Of a stretch of 64,000 bases of DNA, positions 48,493 through 58,386 are shown one piece after another (within the stretch, counting starts at the first letter, position 1; each line of letters opens with the position of its first letter). The notes under the pieces were generated by a model. The model had not been told where the DNA came from and ran no database searches. It saw only the letters and a program-made list of their open reading frames with translations. The stretch covers positions 434,001 through 498,000 of the forward strand of contig NZ_JYNS01000001.1 in assembly GCF_000934725.1 (NCBI RefSeq), in the 5' to 3' direction. The stretch is from Methyloterricola oryzae (lineage in GTDB: Bacteria > Pseudomonadota > Gammaproteobacteria > Methylococcales > Methylococcaceae). Both the position numbers and the translations under genes were made by a program.

Positions 48493-48905
48493 GAGTCCCG
48501 GCCTGACATCAGATGCTTGAAATGTCGTACGAAGGGTTCCTGCTGAGCGACGTCCCCACTCAGCCGGATGGCTTCTTCTCCTTCCAGAACGCACAGAGTC
48601 TGCACGCGTCCCGGCGCAACCCCCAAGACCAGTTGCTTCGCCCCGGCCTGCACCAGCACGACCCTTTCCCGCGAGCCAAGGGACAAGGCCGCCAGCACCT
48701 TGAAGCTGCCGGGTTCGAGCCGCGAAAACTGGCCCAGGCGGCGCAGCGCCAAGGCAAAGACGAACAAGGCCAGCAGAACTGCGCCGAATGCTAGGGTCCA
48801 TTGCAATAGATCGACGCGCGGCTCTGAGCGCAGGGGCACATCTCCCGCCAGCACACATCCGGGAAGCCACAATCCCAGGATCGTCAGAGCGGTCCCTCTG
48901 ATCAT
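48489..48905 (-). CDS. fliO: Flagellar export assembly protein FliO
   Basis: 138 residues. N-terminal signal or membrane segment, a second membrane segment (about 34-52), then a small cytoplasmic domain ([27 protein letters not shown]). FliO assists assembly of the FliPQR gate. The sequence is weakly conserved, and position between fliN and fliP is strong support. It overlaps both neighbours by 4 bases. Confidence 0.9.
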   Translation of the reverse strand: MIRGTALTILGLWLPGCVLAGDVPLRSEPRVDLLQWTLAFGAVLLALFVFALALRRLGQFSRLEPGSFKVLAALSLGSRERVVLVQAGAKQLVLGVAPGRVQTLCVLEGEEAIRLSGDVAQQEPFVRHFKHLMSGRDS

Positions 48906-49330
48906 TTCAGCTTCCGCACGCGCTCCGCCGGACTCAGCACATCGGTCAGGCGTATCCCGAACTTGTCATTCACCACCACCACCTCGCCGTGCGCGATCAG
49001 CGTACCGTTGACTAGTACGTCCATGGGTTCCCCGGCCAAGCGATCCAGTTCCACCACCGAGCCTTGCGTCAGCTGCAACAGGTTGCGGATGTTGATACGG
49101 GTCCGGCCGATTTCCATGGAAATGGTGACCGGCACATCCAGGATGACGTCCAGGTTGATATCTTCACGCTTCGCATCCGGGGGCGCAGCCTTCTCGCTCA
49201 GATTACCGAAGGTCGCCGGTTCCGGGGCTTTTTCCTCGCTGGGTATGGACTTTCCCGCCTCCTGGAAGGCAGCGGCCCAGTCAGCCGACAAGTCCTCGTC
49301 TTCGGCACTGCTTACGTCATTTTCGCTCAC
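48902..49330 (-). CDS. fliN: Flagellar motor switch protein FliN
   Basis: 142 residues. An acidic, poorly conserved N-terminal half (about 1-55) is followed by the SpoA domain: [24 protein letters not shown] and [27 protein letters not shown]. FliN forms the lower C-ring with FliM and binds CheY-P. Overlaps fliO by 4 bases. Confidence 0.96.
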   Translation of the reverse strand: MSENDVSSAEDEDLSADWAAAFQEAGKSIPSEEKAPEPATFGNLSEKAAPPDAKREDINLDVILDVPVTISMEIGRTRINIRNLLQLTQGSVVELDRLAGEPMDVLVNGTLIAHGEVVVVNDKFGIRLTDVLSPAERVRKLK

Positions 49331-49345
49331 GGCCTTAAGGCTCCA

Positions 49346-50365
49346 TCATCCAATCTTTGCCAATATGTCCTGCGGTTCCTCGGCTTCAGCCATTCGCTGC
49401 GACCTGCTCAGCAGCTTGACGGCGTAGTTGGAGTTGAAGACGCCGAACTTGCCTTTGAACACGGGGACATCCTCAATCATGACAACCACCTGCTCCGGGA
49501 TATCCACAGGGATCACATCCCCGGGCTTCATCTTGAGTATGTCGTGGAGCGACAGCGTCTTTTCCACCAGGGCACTATAGAGTTCCACCTCCACATCCAT
49601 CATCTCGTTGCGCAAGGCGCTGCGCCAACGGTCATCCGCCTGGCCGCGGTCGCTCTGGATACCGGCATCCAGCAGATCCCGGATAGGTTCGATCATGGAA
49701 TAGGGAATGGTGACGTGCAGGTCGCCCCCACCGCCCTCCAACTCGATATGGATAGTGGACACGACCACTACTTCCGCCGGACTCACGATATTGGCGAACT
49801 GCGGGTTCACTTCCGAGTTGATGTATTCGAAGTCCACCGTCAGCACCGGCGCCCAGGCTTCCTTCATGTCGCGGAACACCGCGTCCAGGATGATGCGGAT
49901 CACGCGCATCTCGGTCGGAGTGAACTCCCTTCCCTCCACTTTGTTGTAGTACTGGCCGGTGCCGCCGAAGAAATTGTCCACCGCGGTAAACACGAGATTG
50001 GGGTCCAGCACCATCAGCGCCCTGCCGCGCAGGGGCTGAATGCGGATGACATTCAGGTTGGTAGGTACGAACAGGCTATGCACGTACTCCGAGAACTTGA
50101 GGATCTGGACTCCGGCAACGGTGATCTCTGCTGAGCGGCGCAACAAGTTGAACAAACTGACACGGAAATGACGGATGAAGCGGTCGTTGATCATCTCCAG
50201 CGTGGGCATGCGCCCACGCACGATACGGTCCTGGCTGGCGAAGTCGTAGGATCTGGCCTGACCATCGTGAGGGGACGGAACCGGCTCCGTGTCGACCTGG
50301 CCGCCATCCACCCCATGCAGCAGTGCGTCAATTTCCTCCTGGGAGAGCAGATCCTGGACGGCCAT
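49346..50365 (-). CDS. fliM: Flagellar motor switch protein FliM
   Basis: 339 residues. The N-terminal CheY-binding peptide LLSQEEIDALLHGV, a CheC-like middle domain (about 50-230), and the C-terminal SpoA domain (about 255-330) are complete. FliM receives CheY-P and changes rotor direction. It starts 2 bases after fliL. Confidence 0.97.
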   Translation of the reverse strand: MAVQDLLSQEEIDALLHGVDGGQVDTEPVPSPHDGQARSYDFASQDRIVRGRMPTLEMINDRFIRHFRVSLFNLLRRSAEITVAGVQILKFSEYVHSLFVPTNLNVIRIQPLRGRALMVLDPNLVFTAVDNFFGGTGQYYNKVEGREFTPTEMRVIRIILDAVFRDMKEAWAPVLTVDFEYINSEVNPQFANIVSPAEVVVVSTIHIELEGGGGDLHVTIPYSMIEPIRDLLDAGIQSDRGQADDRWRSALRNEMMDVEVELYSALVEKTLSLHDILKMKPGDVIPVDIPEQVVVMIEDVPVFKGKFGVFNSNYAVKLLSRSQRMAEAEEPQDILAKIG

Positions 50366-50367
50366 GG

Positions 50368-50892
50368 CTACTGCATGACGAAACCGGTGAAATACACTTC
50401 GTCCACGCCTTCCTTGAATTCGGTCTGTTCAACCAGAATCTTCTTGATTTCCTCCTTAATCTTGGCGCGCAGCGCCGCCTTGCCCTCCGGCGTCTTGAGA
50501 ACGGCAGGATCGTCCCCACCCAGCACCATGAGGATGTTGTTCCTCACCATGGGCATGTGCAGGGTTACGGCATCGAGGATCTTCTGGTCGCTGCTGGCCA
50601 GGCTGATTTCGATCTGAACCAGGCGCGCCTCCGGGTTGTTCTTGAAATTGGCGGCGAATGGCGGCGTCAGAGCCATGTAAATTACCGGCTTTTCCTGCAC
50701 CGGTTCGTGCGTCTCGGCCGCTTTGCCATGCTCTCCGCCTTTGTCCTTGGGAGGGAAAATCCCGAGGAAATAAAGTGCGGCGAAAACCGCCAGCAGGGTT
50801 ACCAGCACCGCCCCGATAATGATGAATATCAGGCCTTTGGAAGACGACTTGGCCTTTTCCTCACCAAGATCGAGCTTTTCTTTCTCCGCCAT
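50368..50892 (-). CDS. fliL: Flagellar basal body-associated protein FliL
   Basis: 174 residues from ATG 50892, which has GAGGA upstream. One membrane segment (about 20-42) and a periplasmic domain with EISLASSDQKILDAVTLHMPMVRNNILMVLGG. FliL surrounds and supports the stator. First gene of the fliLMNOPQR run. The 209-base gap to cheZ upstream holds no obvious sigma-54 or sigma-28 promoter that I can see. Confidence 0.93.
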   Translation of the reverse strand: MAEKEKLDLGEEKAKSSSKGLIFIIIGAVLVTLLAVFAALYFLGIFPPKDKGGEHGKAAETHEPVQEKPVIYMALTPPFAANFKNNPEARLVQIEISLASSDQKILDAVTLHMPMVRNNILMVLGGDDPAVLKTPEGKAALRAKIKEEIKKILVEQTEFKEGVDEVYFTGFVMQ

Positions 50893-51101
50893 ACTGGATC
50901 CTCGGTACGATTGCGCGGCCGTCGGCGGCATGCGAAAACGCCGGCCGGCAGGCTGCTAAGTCTGTCCGGCGCCGTCAACGGCAGTTGCGATGAAGTTTGT
51001 CACGACCGCAGGCTGGCGTACAGAGCCCCGCCTGGATGATGAAGCGCGGCTCCTGATGTGCCGCCAGCTCCCCTTGCCGCGAGGGCGGCTGGAGCCACAG
51101 G

Positions 51102-51794
51102 TCAGAAACCGAACTCCTTCAGCAGGTCGTCGACATCCGCCTGGGAAACCTGGTCCTGAACATCCGCGGCAGGCGCCCCACCCGATGCCCCGTCGGCTTT
51201 GACGCCGAAGGTCGCAACCATCTTTACCAACTCACCCTCAAGTTCACTCACCAGACGGATCACCTTTTTGATGGTCTGCCCGGTCAGGTCCTGGAACGAC
51301 TGCGCCATCAGTACGGTAGACAGATCCGCTTCCAACTCGTCACGGAATTGCCACAGGTACTGTGCAGCATCGGAGGAAGGGTCCAGACTTTTGATGTGCT
51401 TGTCCAGGGCATCCATGCGGTCAAGATACTTGTCGACGATCTCGATGGTCTTGTTGGCGGCGTCTTCGGTACTTGCAATGATCAGTTGCAGCTTGTCCAC
51501 TGCCGAGGGCATATCCCCCGTCGCCATGTCCTTGATCTTCGGATCGATGGCGTCTTGAAAGCCGCGAATGGAATCGTGCAGGATACGTGTGACGCGCCCG
51601 ACCTGAAGGTAGAGGTCACCTTTGCCTTGGGCCTTGGTGATGCGTTGTACCGCCTCGTCGGCCTGCTCGAACTTGCCATTGGCGATGGCTTCCATGAAAA
51701 CCATCATATCGTTCAGCAAGAGCAGGCGCGGATCATCCGAAGCCTCGAAGCGATGATCGAAGAAGTCCCGGAGTTCCTTGAAATGATCCACCAC
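51102..51794 (-). CDS. cheZ: CheY-P phosphatase CheZ
   Basis: 230 residues from GTG 51794. A long helical-hairpin body contains the catalytic motif MAQSFQDLTGQTIKKVIRLV (Asp and Gln), and the C-terminal peptide ADVDDLLKEFGF binds CheY. It removes the phosphate from CheY-P. It lies 63 bases after cheY and upstream of fliL. Confidence 0.95.
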   Translation of the reverse strand: MVDHFKELRDFFDHRFEASDDPRLLLLNDMMVFMEAIANGKFEQADEAVQRITKAQGKGDLYLQVGRVTRILHDSIRGFQDAIDPKIKDMATGDMPSAVDKLQLIIASTEDAANKTIEIVDKYLDRMDALDKHIKSLDPSSDAAQYLWQFRDELEADLSTVLMAQSFQDLTGQTIKKVIRLVSELEGELVKMVATFGVKADGASGGAPAADVQDQVSQADVDDLLKEFGF

Positions 51795-51857
51795 GTCAAT
51801 TCCTCGCGGCTTTAATGGGCAATGAAGTAATTCTGGGCGTGCATACCGGCGATCAAG

Positions 51858-52247
51858 CTACTTGCCCAGTTTCTCGAAAATCTTGTTCATCTTTTCTTCG
51901 AACACTTGAGGCGTGAAAGGCTTCACGATGTAGTTGTTCACTCCGGCCTGGATGGCGTCCACCACGATCTGCTTCTCCGTTTCGGCCGTTACCATGAGTA
52001 CGGGCGTGTCCTTCAAGTCCGGATCGGCGCGAATGGCGCGGAGCAAGTCGATGCCGGTCATATTCGGCATGTTCCAGTCGCTGACCACGAAGCCGTACTT
52101 ACCCCCTTTCAGCATTTCCAGCGCCTGCTTTCCATCCTCTGCTTCATCGACATTGTTGAAGCCAAGCTGCTTGACTATCGATTTGACGATTCTTCTCATG
52201 GTGGAGAAATCATCAACCACGAGAATTCGCATGTTTGGATCGGGCAT
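51858..52247 (-). CDS. cheY: Chemotaxis response regulator CheY
   Basis: 129 residues, a single receiver domain. The acidic pair is in ILVVDDF, the phosphorylated Asp in [12 protein letters not shown], then Thr in MVTAE and Lys in IVKPF. Its strong similarity to E. coli CheY and its neighbour CheZ make it the motor-binding CheY. The 166 bases between it and cheB hold no confident gene. Confidence 0.97.
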   Translation of the reverse strand: MPDPNMRILVVDDFSTMRRIVKSIVKQLGFNNVDEAEDGKQALEMLKGGKYGFVVSDWNMPNMTGIDLLRAIRADPDLKDTPVLMVTAETEKQIVVDAIQAGVNNYIVKPFTPQVFEEKMNKIFEKLGK

Positions 52248-52413
52248 TGCGGTGATCTCCTAAAAGTCCTGAACTGTCTTTATCTTGGCGTTATTGGCGG
52301 AGACTGCAAGAGATGTCTGCGGGGCTTGAACAACCTGCGGCTGGCGCGTTCTGGCTGGCTTGAAGTATGGTCCAAATTCCTCATCCTGCAAGGCAAGCCG
52401 GGCGCTGCGCGGC

Positions 52414-53484
52414 TTACACCCGGTGGCCGACCTTTCCGGTGGAGACCAGATAAGACACCAGTTTTTCACCCATCTCGGGCAAAGAAACCACTTCGTCCAC
52501 CCCGCCTGCTTCCACCGCCGCCCGGGGCATGCCATATACCACGCAGGAGGCCTCGTCCTGGGCAAAGGTATGAGCGCCGCAGCGCTTCATATCGAGCATG
52601 CCGTCCGCGCCGTCGCGGCCCATGCCGGTCAGTATCACGCCGATTGCGTTAACCCCGGCCGTCTTGGCCGCAGAATGAAACAGGACATCCACCGATGGCC
52701 GGTGGCGGTTGACCGGGGCGTCCTGACTCAGTTCCGTCACATAGTTGGCTCCGCTGCGTTTCAGCAAAAGATGGGAATGGCCCGGTGCGATGAACACATG
52801 ACCGGGCAGCACACGCTCACCACCACGCGCTTCGACCACGGTGAGTTTGGGGCAAACGCGGTTCAGCCGGTCGGCGAAGCTCTTGGTAAAGGTTTCGGGC
52901 ATATGCTGGGTAATCAGGACTCCAGGAAAATCCGGCGGAAGCTGAACCAGCAGGTCTTTAACGGCCTCGGTACCGCCCGTTGAAGACCCGATTAGCACCA
53001 CCTTCTCCGTCGTGCCCAAGGAGCCCAGCGAGGCGACCTGGCGTGGACGCGGAGCGGCCTCCGTGCCGGGAAGATGCCTTCTGATGCGTGCCCTGGCGAC
53101 CATGCGGATCTTCTCCGCAATTTCGTCGCTGTAGGATTCAATGGTGCGCGCGATGTCGAGTTTGGGCTTGGCAATGAAGTCGACGGCGCCCAATTCCAGG
53201 GCCCGCAGGGTGATCTCGGTTCCCGACTCCGTCAGCGAGGAGAACATCAATACCGGCATGGGGCGAAGACGCATGAGGCGCTCGAGAAAATCCAGGCCGT
53301 CCATCCTTGGCATTTCCACGTCCAGGGTCAGCACATCGGGATTCAAGGCCTTGATCATCTCGCGCGCGGCATAAGGGTCGGGCGCAGCGCCCACCGCCTC
53401 CATGTCGCGCTGACTGTTGATGACCTGAGTCAACAGGCTCCGGATCAATGCGGAGTCGTCGACGATCAGCACTTTAATGGTCAT
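52414..53484 (-). CDS. cheB: Chemoreceptor methylesterase / glutamine deamidase CheB
   Basis: 356 residues from ATG 53484 (GAGAGG upstream). Receiver domain (about 1-125, with [16 protein letters not shown]) plus a C-terminal methylesterase domain containing catalytic Ser in [11 protein letters not shown], His in ITQHMPETF and Asp in [11 protein letters not shown]. It removes methyl groups added by CheR. The neighbouring receptor gene ends 26 bases upstream and carries a WxxF tail that such enzymes can bind. Confidence 0.96.
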   Translation of the reverse strand: MTIKVLIVDDSALIRSLLTQVINSQRDMEAVGAAPDPYAAREMIKALNPDVLTLDVEMPRMDGLDFLERLMRLRPMPVLMFSSLTESGTEITLRALELGAVDFIAKPKLDIARTIESYSDEIAEKIRMVARARIRRHLPGTEAAPRPRQVASLGSLGTTEKVVLIGSSTGGTEAVKDLLVQLPPDFPGVLITQHMPETFTKSFADRLNRVCPKLTVVEARGGERVLPGHVFIAPGHSHLLLKRSGANYVTELSQDAPVNRHRPSVDVLFHSAAKTAGVNAIGVILTGMGRDGADGMLDMKRCGAHTFAQDEASCVVYGMPRAAVEAGGVDEVVSLPEMGEKLVSYLVSTGKVGHRV

Positions 53485-53510
53485 TAACTGCCTCTCTTGG
53501 AAAGGGACTG

Positions 53511-56500
53511 TCAAAATTCGGTCCAATCCTCACTACCGGGAAGCGTCGCCGGCGGGTGTGCATTGTTGACCGCCGCCCTAGCCTGGCTCGCGGGCCTGGC
53601 CGCAGGCAGAACAGGCCTTCGCGGCATTGCTGCTAATAGCCGCGCGCCATCCTGAGCGATCTTGAACAGCGCAACCGTGGTGGACAGATTGCTTGCCTGC
53701 TCTTCCAAAGACTCAGCGGCGGCAGCGGCTTGCTCCACCAAGGCGGCGTTCTGCTGGGTTGCCTCGTCCATACTGACTATGGCGTGGTTGACCTGTTCGA
53801 TGCCGCTGCTCTGCTCCACCGAGGCCGCCGCGATCTCGGACATGATGTCGGTAACGCGACGAACCGAAGCTACAATTTCGTCCATGGTGCGGCCGGCCTC
53901 GCTTACCAGTCTGGCGCCGTTTTCCACCTTCTCCACGGAATCGCCGATCAGGCCCTTGATTTCCTTGGCCGCAGAGGCTGAGCGCTGCGCCAAGCTGCGT
54001 ACCTCGCCAGCCACCACGGCAAAACCCCGCCCCTGCTCACCCGCGCGTGCCGCCTCGACCGCCGCGTTGAGTGCCAGGATGTTGGTCTGGAAGGCGATGC
54101 CGTCGATGACACTGATGATGTCGACGATCTTTTTGGAACTCTCGTTGATGGCGTGCATGGTGCCTACCACTTGCTGCACCACATCGCCGCCCTTGGCCGC
54201 GACGTCAGACGCGGCCAAGGCCATCTGGTTGGCCTGACGGGCATTGTCTGCGTTCTGCTTCACTGTGGACGACAACTCTTCCATGCTGGACGCCGTTTCC
54301 TCCAGGCTGGAAGCCTGCTGCTCGGTCCGGTTCGAGAGGTCTGAATTGCCGCTGGCGATTTCCTTGGACGCCGTGTTGATGGCATCGGTCGCGTCTCGAA
54401 TGGACAGAACGCTGCTAGCCAGATTGTCCACCGTGCGATTCACGTCATCGCGCAATTGAGCAAAAGTTCCCTGATACTCGGCCGTGATCTTTTCCGTCAA
54501 ATCACCACGCGAAAGTGCGCCCATCACGCGCACGACTTCCTCCACTGGCCCGACAATGGCGTCCAAGGTGTCATTCACGCCCTGCACGATCTTGCGGTAG
54601 TCTCCATTGTGATTCCCTGCATCCGCTCGAACGGCCAACTTGCCTTCGACGCCGGCCCTGGAGAGCACCTGCGTGTCGGCCACCAAGGCATTGATGTTGT
54701 CGATGGCCAGGTTGAGGTTGTTCTTGATGGAGTTGAAGTCGCCATGATAGGTCTCAGTAATCTTCGCGGGTATGTCGCCGCGGGCGATGCGTTCCAGACA
54801 GTCCGCCGCCATGGTCAATGGCCCGATCACGGCGTCCAGCAACCGGTTGACGCCAACGCCCGTATCGCGATGAAATCCATCGGGCAACATGTCCAGATTG
54901 GCCCGTTCCGACAGGTTGCCAGCGATCGCCTCCTGCACAAGCCGCCCGACCTCCTGTTCCGCCGCAATCTCGTCGGTGCGATCGAGCCATTCAGCGACCG
55001 TGCCGATGCGCTGTCCGCTCTTGTTGATGACCGGCGTCAAAGTCTCCACGAACGTGTGGCGACCGAAACGGAGCACGGATCGGTGACTGCCGTGGAGATT
55101 CTCGAGCCTATGCGACTGATCTTGGAGATTGCCGTGGAACTGCCCGATATGGGTACCGACCAAGTTGAGCGGGTCGAAGCCAGCGACGCTGCGCCCGATG
55201 TCTTCCTGGCAGCGCGACAATAGCCCTTTCAACGCATGGTTGAGGTAGATGATCTTGTGATCATTGTCGGCAATCATGACGTTGGCGCCGACGTTATCCA
55301 GGCCGATCTGAACACGCACCGCGCCGTTTCTGAACTTCACCTTTTCGGCCTCCTCAAATCCGAGCCGAATCTGCAGCGACTTCACGCCTTCAAGCAGCGT
55401 GCCGATTTCGTTGTGGTGCGTCACATCAATCTTGCGGCCCAGGTTGCCGTGAGTCAGTTCGGTAAACTCGGCCATCGCGTACTGAAGTGGCCGCATGATG
55501 CCCCGCAATATCCAGGCACCCCAACCAAAGCCGAGAGTCACGGCGACGCCCAGGCTTAGCAAGGCCATCCACAGCAGGTCGTGCATCACTTCTGCCGTAT
55601 GGGCATTGGGAAATCCTAAGCTCACCTCGGCCTGTCTGCGGGTCACCTCGCTCAGGGTGTCCATGCGCGCCAGCAATTCCCGGATCGCTTGGTGTAAGTG
55701 CACATCCGAGTCTTTCCAAGCCTCGGGGCGCGGATTGTCGCGAGCCAACAGCGCCGCACGCGCGTTCGTCTGCAGGTCCCTGTAAGCTCCCATCACCGAA
55801 TCCAACGGCACGACGGAAATTTCGCTCGATAGCATCGCCCGTCGCGCCTTATCCAGGTTGGACAAAATCGCCCGTCCCTGCTGGTCCAGACGATCGAGCG
55901 CGGCGTCTCGTTCCCTGGGGGCCAATGAACCACCAAGAGCTTCATCCAGGTCCATGAATTGCCGCCCAACCGAACCCTGGGCCTCCCTGACCGAATCAAT
56001 GACCTCGAACAGCAAGGTCGACAGTTCCGAGTTAGACCGGATCAGGTCGCGTGACTTGGACAGCATCGTGGAGTCAACCACCGCCATCATGGCAAACAAC
56101 AGACCGAACAGGCCGATCATCCCAGCGATGCGGTTGCGGATGCTCAGATTTCCAGCCCAGCGGCGGAAGCGACTGGTGAGGTCGGGTGCCAGGAGTTCCC
56201 CTTCCTTCAGTCCAAGACGGCAAACGCCCTCGCGCATATCGCGGTAAAGATTCTCCGCGAAAGCAATTTGCTCGCGGGTCGCCTTGTTGCGCATGGACAT
56301 GTAGCCGATGCACTTGCCGCCTTCATACAGAGGCGTGGCATTGGCCACCACCCAGTAATGACCGCCGTCCTTGCGCCGATTCTTGACGATGCCGGTCCAG
56401 GGCTTGCCGCTCTGCAAGGTGCTCCATAGGTCGGCGAAGGCCGCCGACGGCATGTCCGGGTGACGCACCAGGTTATGGGGTTGCCCGATCAGTTCGTCCT

Positions 56501-56633
56501 CGGTAAAACCGCTGGCTTCGATGAAATCCGCATTGCAATAGGTGATCCTTCCCTTCAGATCGGTGTTCGACACGATCATGCAGTCATCGGGCAGCACGTA
56601 TTCCTTGTTGGTCACTGGAAGATTTACGCGCAT
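53511..56633 (-). CDS. Aer-like PAS chemoreceptor with second PAS and poly-HAMP
   Basis: 1040 residues. An N-terminal cytoplasmic PAS (about 15-130) has [17 protein letters not shown] and [12 protein letters not shown], the Aer-type FAD pocket. Two membrane segments (about 168-192 and 347-375) flank a helical periplasmic region. Then come HAMP, a second PAS (about 430-560), at least two further HAMP-like modules (about 590-730) and the methyl-accepting domain ([31 protein letters not shown]). The tail ends in DWTEF, a CheR/CheB docking pentapeptide type. Likely an energy or redox sensor; FAD binding is inferred. Its output half is nearly identical to that of the receptor at 58387. Confidence 0.92.
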   Translation of the reverse strand: MRVNLPVTNKEYVLPDDCMIVSNTDLKGRITYCNADFIEASGFTEDELIGQPHNLVRHPDMPSAAFADLWSTLQSGKPWTGIVKNRRKDGGHYWVVANATPLYEGGKCIGYMSMRNKATREQIAFAENLYRDMREGVCRLGLKEGELLAPDLTSRFRRWAGNLSIRNRIAGMIGLFGLLFAMMAVVDSTMLSKSRDLIRSNSELSTLLFEVIDSVREAQGSVGRQFMDLDEALGGSLAPRERDAALDRLDQQGRAILSNLDKARRAMLSSEISVVPLDSVMGAYRDLQTNARAALLARDNPRPEAWKDSDVHLHQAIRELLARMDTLSEVTRRQAEVSLGFPNAHTAEVMHDLLWMALLSLGVAVTLGFGWGAWILRGIMRPLQYAMAEFTELTHGNLGRKIDVTHHNEIGTLLEGVKSLQIRLGFEEAEKVKFRNGAVRVQIGLDNVGANVMIADNDHKIIYLNHALKGLLSRCQEDIGRSVAGFDPLNLVGTHIGQFHGNLQDQSHRLENLHGSHRSVLRFGRHTFVETLTPVINKSGQRIGTVAEWLDRTDEIAAEQEVGRLVQEAIAGNLSERANLDMLPDGFHRDTGVGVNRLLDAVIGPLTMAADCLERIARGDIPAKITETYHGDFNSIKNNLNLAIDNINALVADTQVLSRAGVEGKLAVRADAGNHNGDYRKIVQGVNDTLDAIVGPVEEVVRVMGALSRGDLTEKITAEYQGTFAQLRDDVNRTVDNLASSVLSIRDATDAINTASKEIASGNSDLSNRTEQQASSLEETASSMEELSSTVKQNADNARQANQMALAASDVAAKGGDVVQQVVGTMHAINESSKKIVDIISVIDGIAFQTNILALNAAVEAARAGEQGRGFAVVAGEVRSLAQRSASAAKEIKGLIGDSVEKVENGARLVSEAGRTMDEIVASVRRVTDIMSEIAAASVEQSSGIEQVNHAIVSMDEATQQNAALVEQAAAAAESLEEQASNLSTTVALFKIAQDGARLLAAMPRRPVLPAARPASQARAAVNNAHPPATLPGSEDWTEF

Positions 56634-56700
56634 GGCAACCTCGTTAATGTTTCTAATGGTTACGGCGGATCGCCGTTGTCAGGCCTGTAGCCGCCCCGCT

Positions 56701-57306
56701 TCAAAACAGATCCACGTCGCCGGCCACCTTCTCCGCGGCCAGGCGGATGCTGTATTCCTGCTCGCGCCGCATGATCGTATCGTTGTGCAAGGCGCGCAGG
56801 CGCTTGATCAATACGCGCCCGGACTCAGGAAAAAAGTAGACTTTGCGGGGATATATATCCAGGAGGTCTTCGGCCACGATGGGGATATCTTCAGCATGCA
56901 GGTACATGCGCACGAAATGCGCGTTGCGCTCGCCCACATTGGAAACCGAAAAGCCGCGCAGCACGCTGCCGCCGCCGAATACCTTGGCCTCCAGGTTCTG
57001 CCGGCGTCCGCCCAATTTCAGCACCTGGTTGATGAGCAGTTCCATCGCATAGGTGCCGTACCGGGCCGAGGCGTTGATGGGCTCGCCGATCTCGTTGGCG
57101 CGAGGCAGCATGAAATGGTTCATGCCACCGATGCCGTTGACACGGTCACGCACGCAGGCCGATACGCAGGAACCCAATACGGTCACCACCAGCATCGGTC
57201 GCGTAGTGGCGTAGTACTCGCCCGGCAGTATCTTGACCGCGTCGATATTGAAGTTACGGTCAAAATAGAGATTGGGAGCCAGCGCGTCTTCGGAAAAGTC
57301 GGTCAT
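56701..57306 (-). CDS. cheD: Chemoreceptor glutamine deamidase CheD
   Basis: 201 residues. The catalytic Cys is in VTVLGSCVSACVRD and the His in GGMNHFMLP, the CheD signature. It deamidates receptor glutamines and can bind CheC-type phosphatases; no CheC is seen here, since CheZ is present. It lies between cheR (14 bases upstream) and the Aer-like receptor gene. Confidence 0.95.
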   Translation of the reverse strand: MTDFSEDALAPNLYFDRNFNIDAVKILPGEYYATTRPMLVVTVLGSCVSACVRDRVNGIGGMNHFMLPRANEIGEPINASARYGTYAMELLINQVLKLGGRRQNLEAKVFGGGSVLRGFSVSNVGERNAHFVRMYLHAEDIPIVAEDLLDIYPRKVYFFPESGRVLIKRLRALHNDTIMRREQEYSIRLAAEKVAGDVDLF

Positions 57307-57320
57307 GGCAGGGCTCCAGT

Positions 57321-58169
57321 TCAGCGGCTGGTCTCCAGCGGAGCGGTGGCCTTCGCCAGCCCGTAGACGGTCTTTCCCTGCAGGCGAAACAGATCGGAAA
57401 CATGGTGCAGGCTCTCGGAATGGCCCGCGAACAACAGTGCGTCCGGCGTCATCAGCGGAACGAAGCGCTCCAGTATCTTGCGCTGCGTGGCCTTGTCGAA
57501 ATAGATCATCACATTGCGGCAGAAAATAGCGTCGAACGGTCCACTGATCGGCCAGCTGTTATCCAGCAAATTGAGACGCTTGAAGGTGATCAGGCTTTGC
57601 AACTCGGGACGCACCCTGGCAAACCCCTCATGGGGACCCTTGCCTTTCAGGAAGAAGCGTTTGGCCGCTCCATCGGGCAGTTTTTCCAACCGGTCCAACG
57701 GGTATACACCCGCTCGCGCCTTGTCCAGCACGTTGGTGTCGATATCCGTAGCCACGATCTCCACCGGCGGGCGATAGCTGTCAAAGGCGTCGATCACGGT
57801 CATGGCGATGGTATACGGCTCTTCCCCGGTGGAGGAGGCTGAACACCAGATGCGCACAGGCCTGCGGCTGACACCCAGGATGTGTTCGGCCAGAATCGGA
57901 AAGTGATGAGGCTCCCGAAAAAAGGAGGTCAGGTTGGTGGTCAAGGCATTGACGAAGGCCTCCCATTCTTCGCCATGACCGACTTCGAGGTGATCGAGAT
58001 ATTCCCGAAAGCTCTTGGTTCCCGTAAGCCTCAGCCGGCGGGTAAGCCGGCTGTAAACCATATCCTGCTTTCTGTCGTTGAGTGCGATGCCGCAATGGTC
58101 GTACAACAACTTGCGTATCGTCTCAAAGTCAGCCTGAGTAAACGGGAATTCTCTCTTTTCCGTCGCCAT
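57321..58169 (-). CDS. cheR: Chemoreceptor methyltransferase CheR
   Basis: 282 residues from ATG 58169; the frame is open upstream but crosses the hairpin and the end of the receptor gene. N-terminal helical domain (about 1-85), then the SAM-binding domain with RIWCSASSTGEEPYTIAM, VATDIDTNVLDKARAG and FDAIFCRNVMIYF. The beta-subdomain that grips the WxxF receptor tail is present. It methylates receptor glutamates. Confidence 0.96.
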   Translation of the reverse strand: MATEKREFPFTQADFETIRKLLYDHCGIALNDRKQDMVYSRLTRRLRLTGTKSFREYLDHLEVGHGEEWEAFVNALTTNLTSFFREPHHFPILAEHILGVSRRPVRIWCSASSTGEEPYTIAMTVIDAFDSYRPPVEIVATDIDTNVLDKARAGVYPLDRLEKLPDGAAKRFFLKGKGPHEGFARVRPELQSLITFKRLNLLDNSWPISGPFDAIFCRNVMIYFDKATQRKILERFVPLMTPDALLFAGHSESLHHVSDLFRLQGKTVYGLAKATAPLETSR

Positions 58170-58354
58170 GTTCTTCGCACTGTCGTAGCACCGCTGGGAA
58201 ACCCACTCCGCCTTCGCGCTTCGCGCTCCGCGCCGGGCGATTGACGCCTCTCTCGCAGGAAACGCGCCATAAGAGGCCGCTACATCGTTTTTCTGATTCG
58301 CAAAAGCCCGACAATACTGGGGGCAATTCCACGACCGATCGCGCTCTGGGCAAG

Positions 58355-58374
58355 ACGCCGCCCTGGGGCGGCGT
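58355..58374 (-). terminator. GC-rich hairpin between receptor gene and cheR
   Basis: ACGCCGCC-CCAG-GGCGGCGT, an 8-bp perfect stem with a 4-base loop, 12 bases after the receptor stop, followed by CTTGCCC with no T run. It may reduce read-through to cheR or protect the receptor mRNA. The rest of the gap to cheR (58170-58354) shows nothing recognisable. Confidence 0.4.
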
Positions 58375-58386
58375 TCGCTCCCAGGA

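Noticed and set aside
52260-52565. Possible small gene between cheB and cheY
   Set aside because: Most of it overlaps the 3' end of cheB in another phase, and the part in the gap has no start signal or family motif. I treat the gap as cheY leader.
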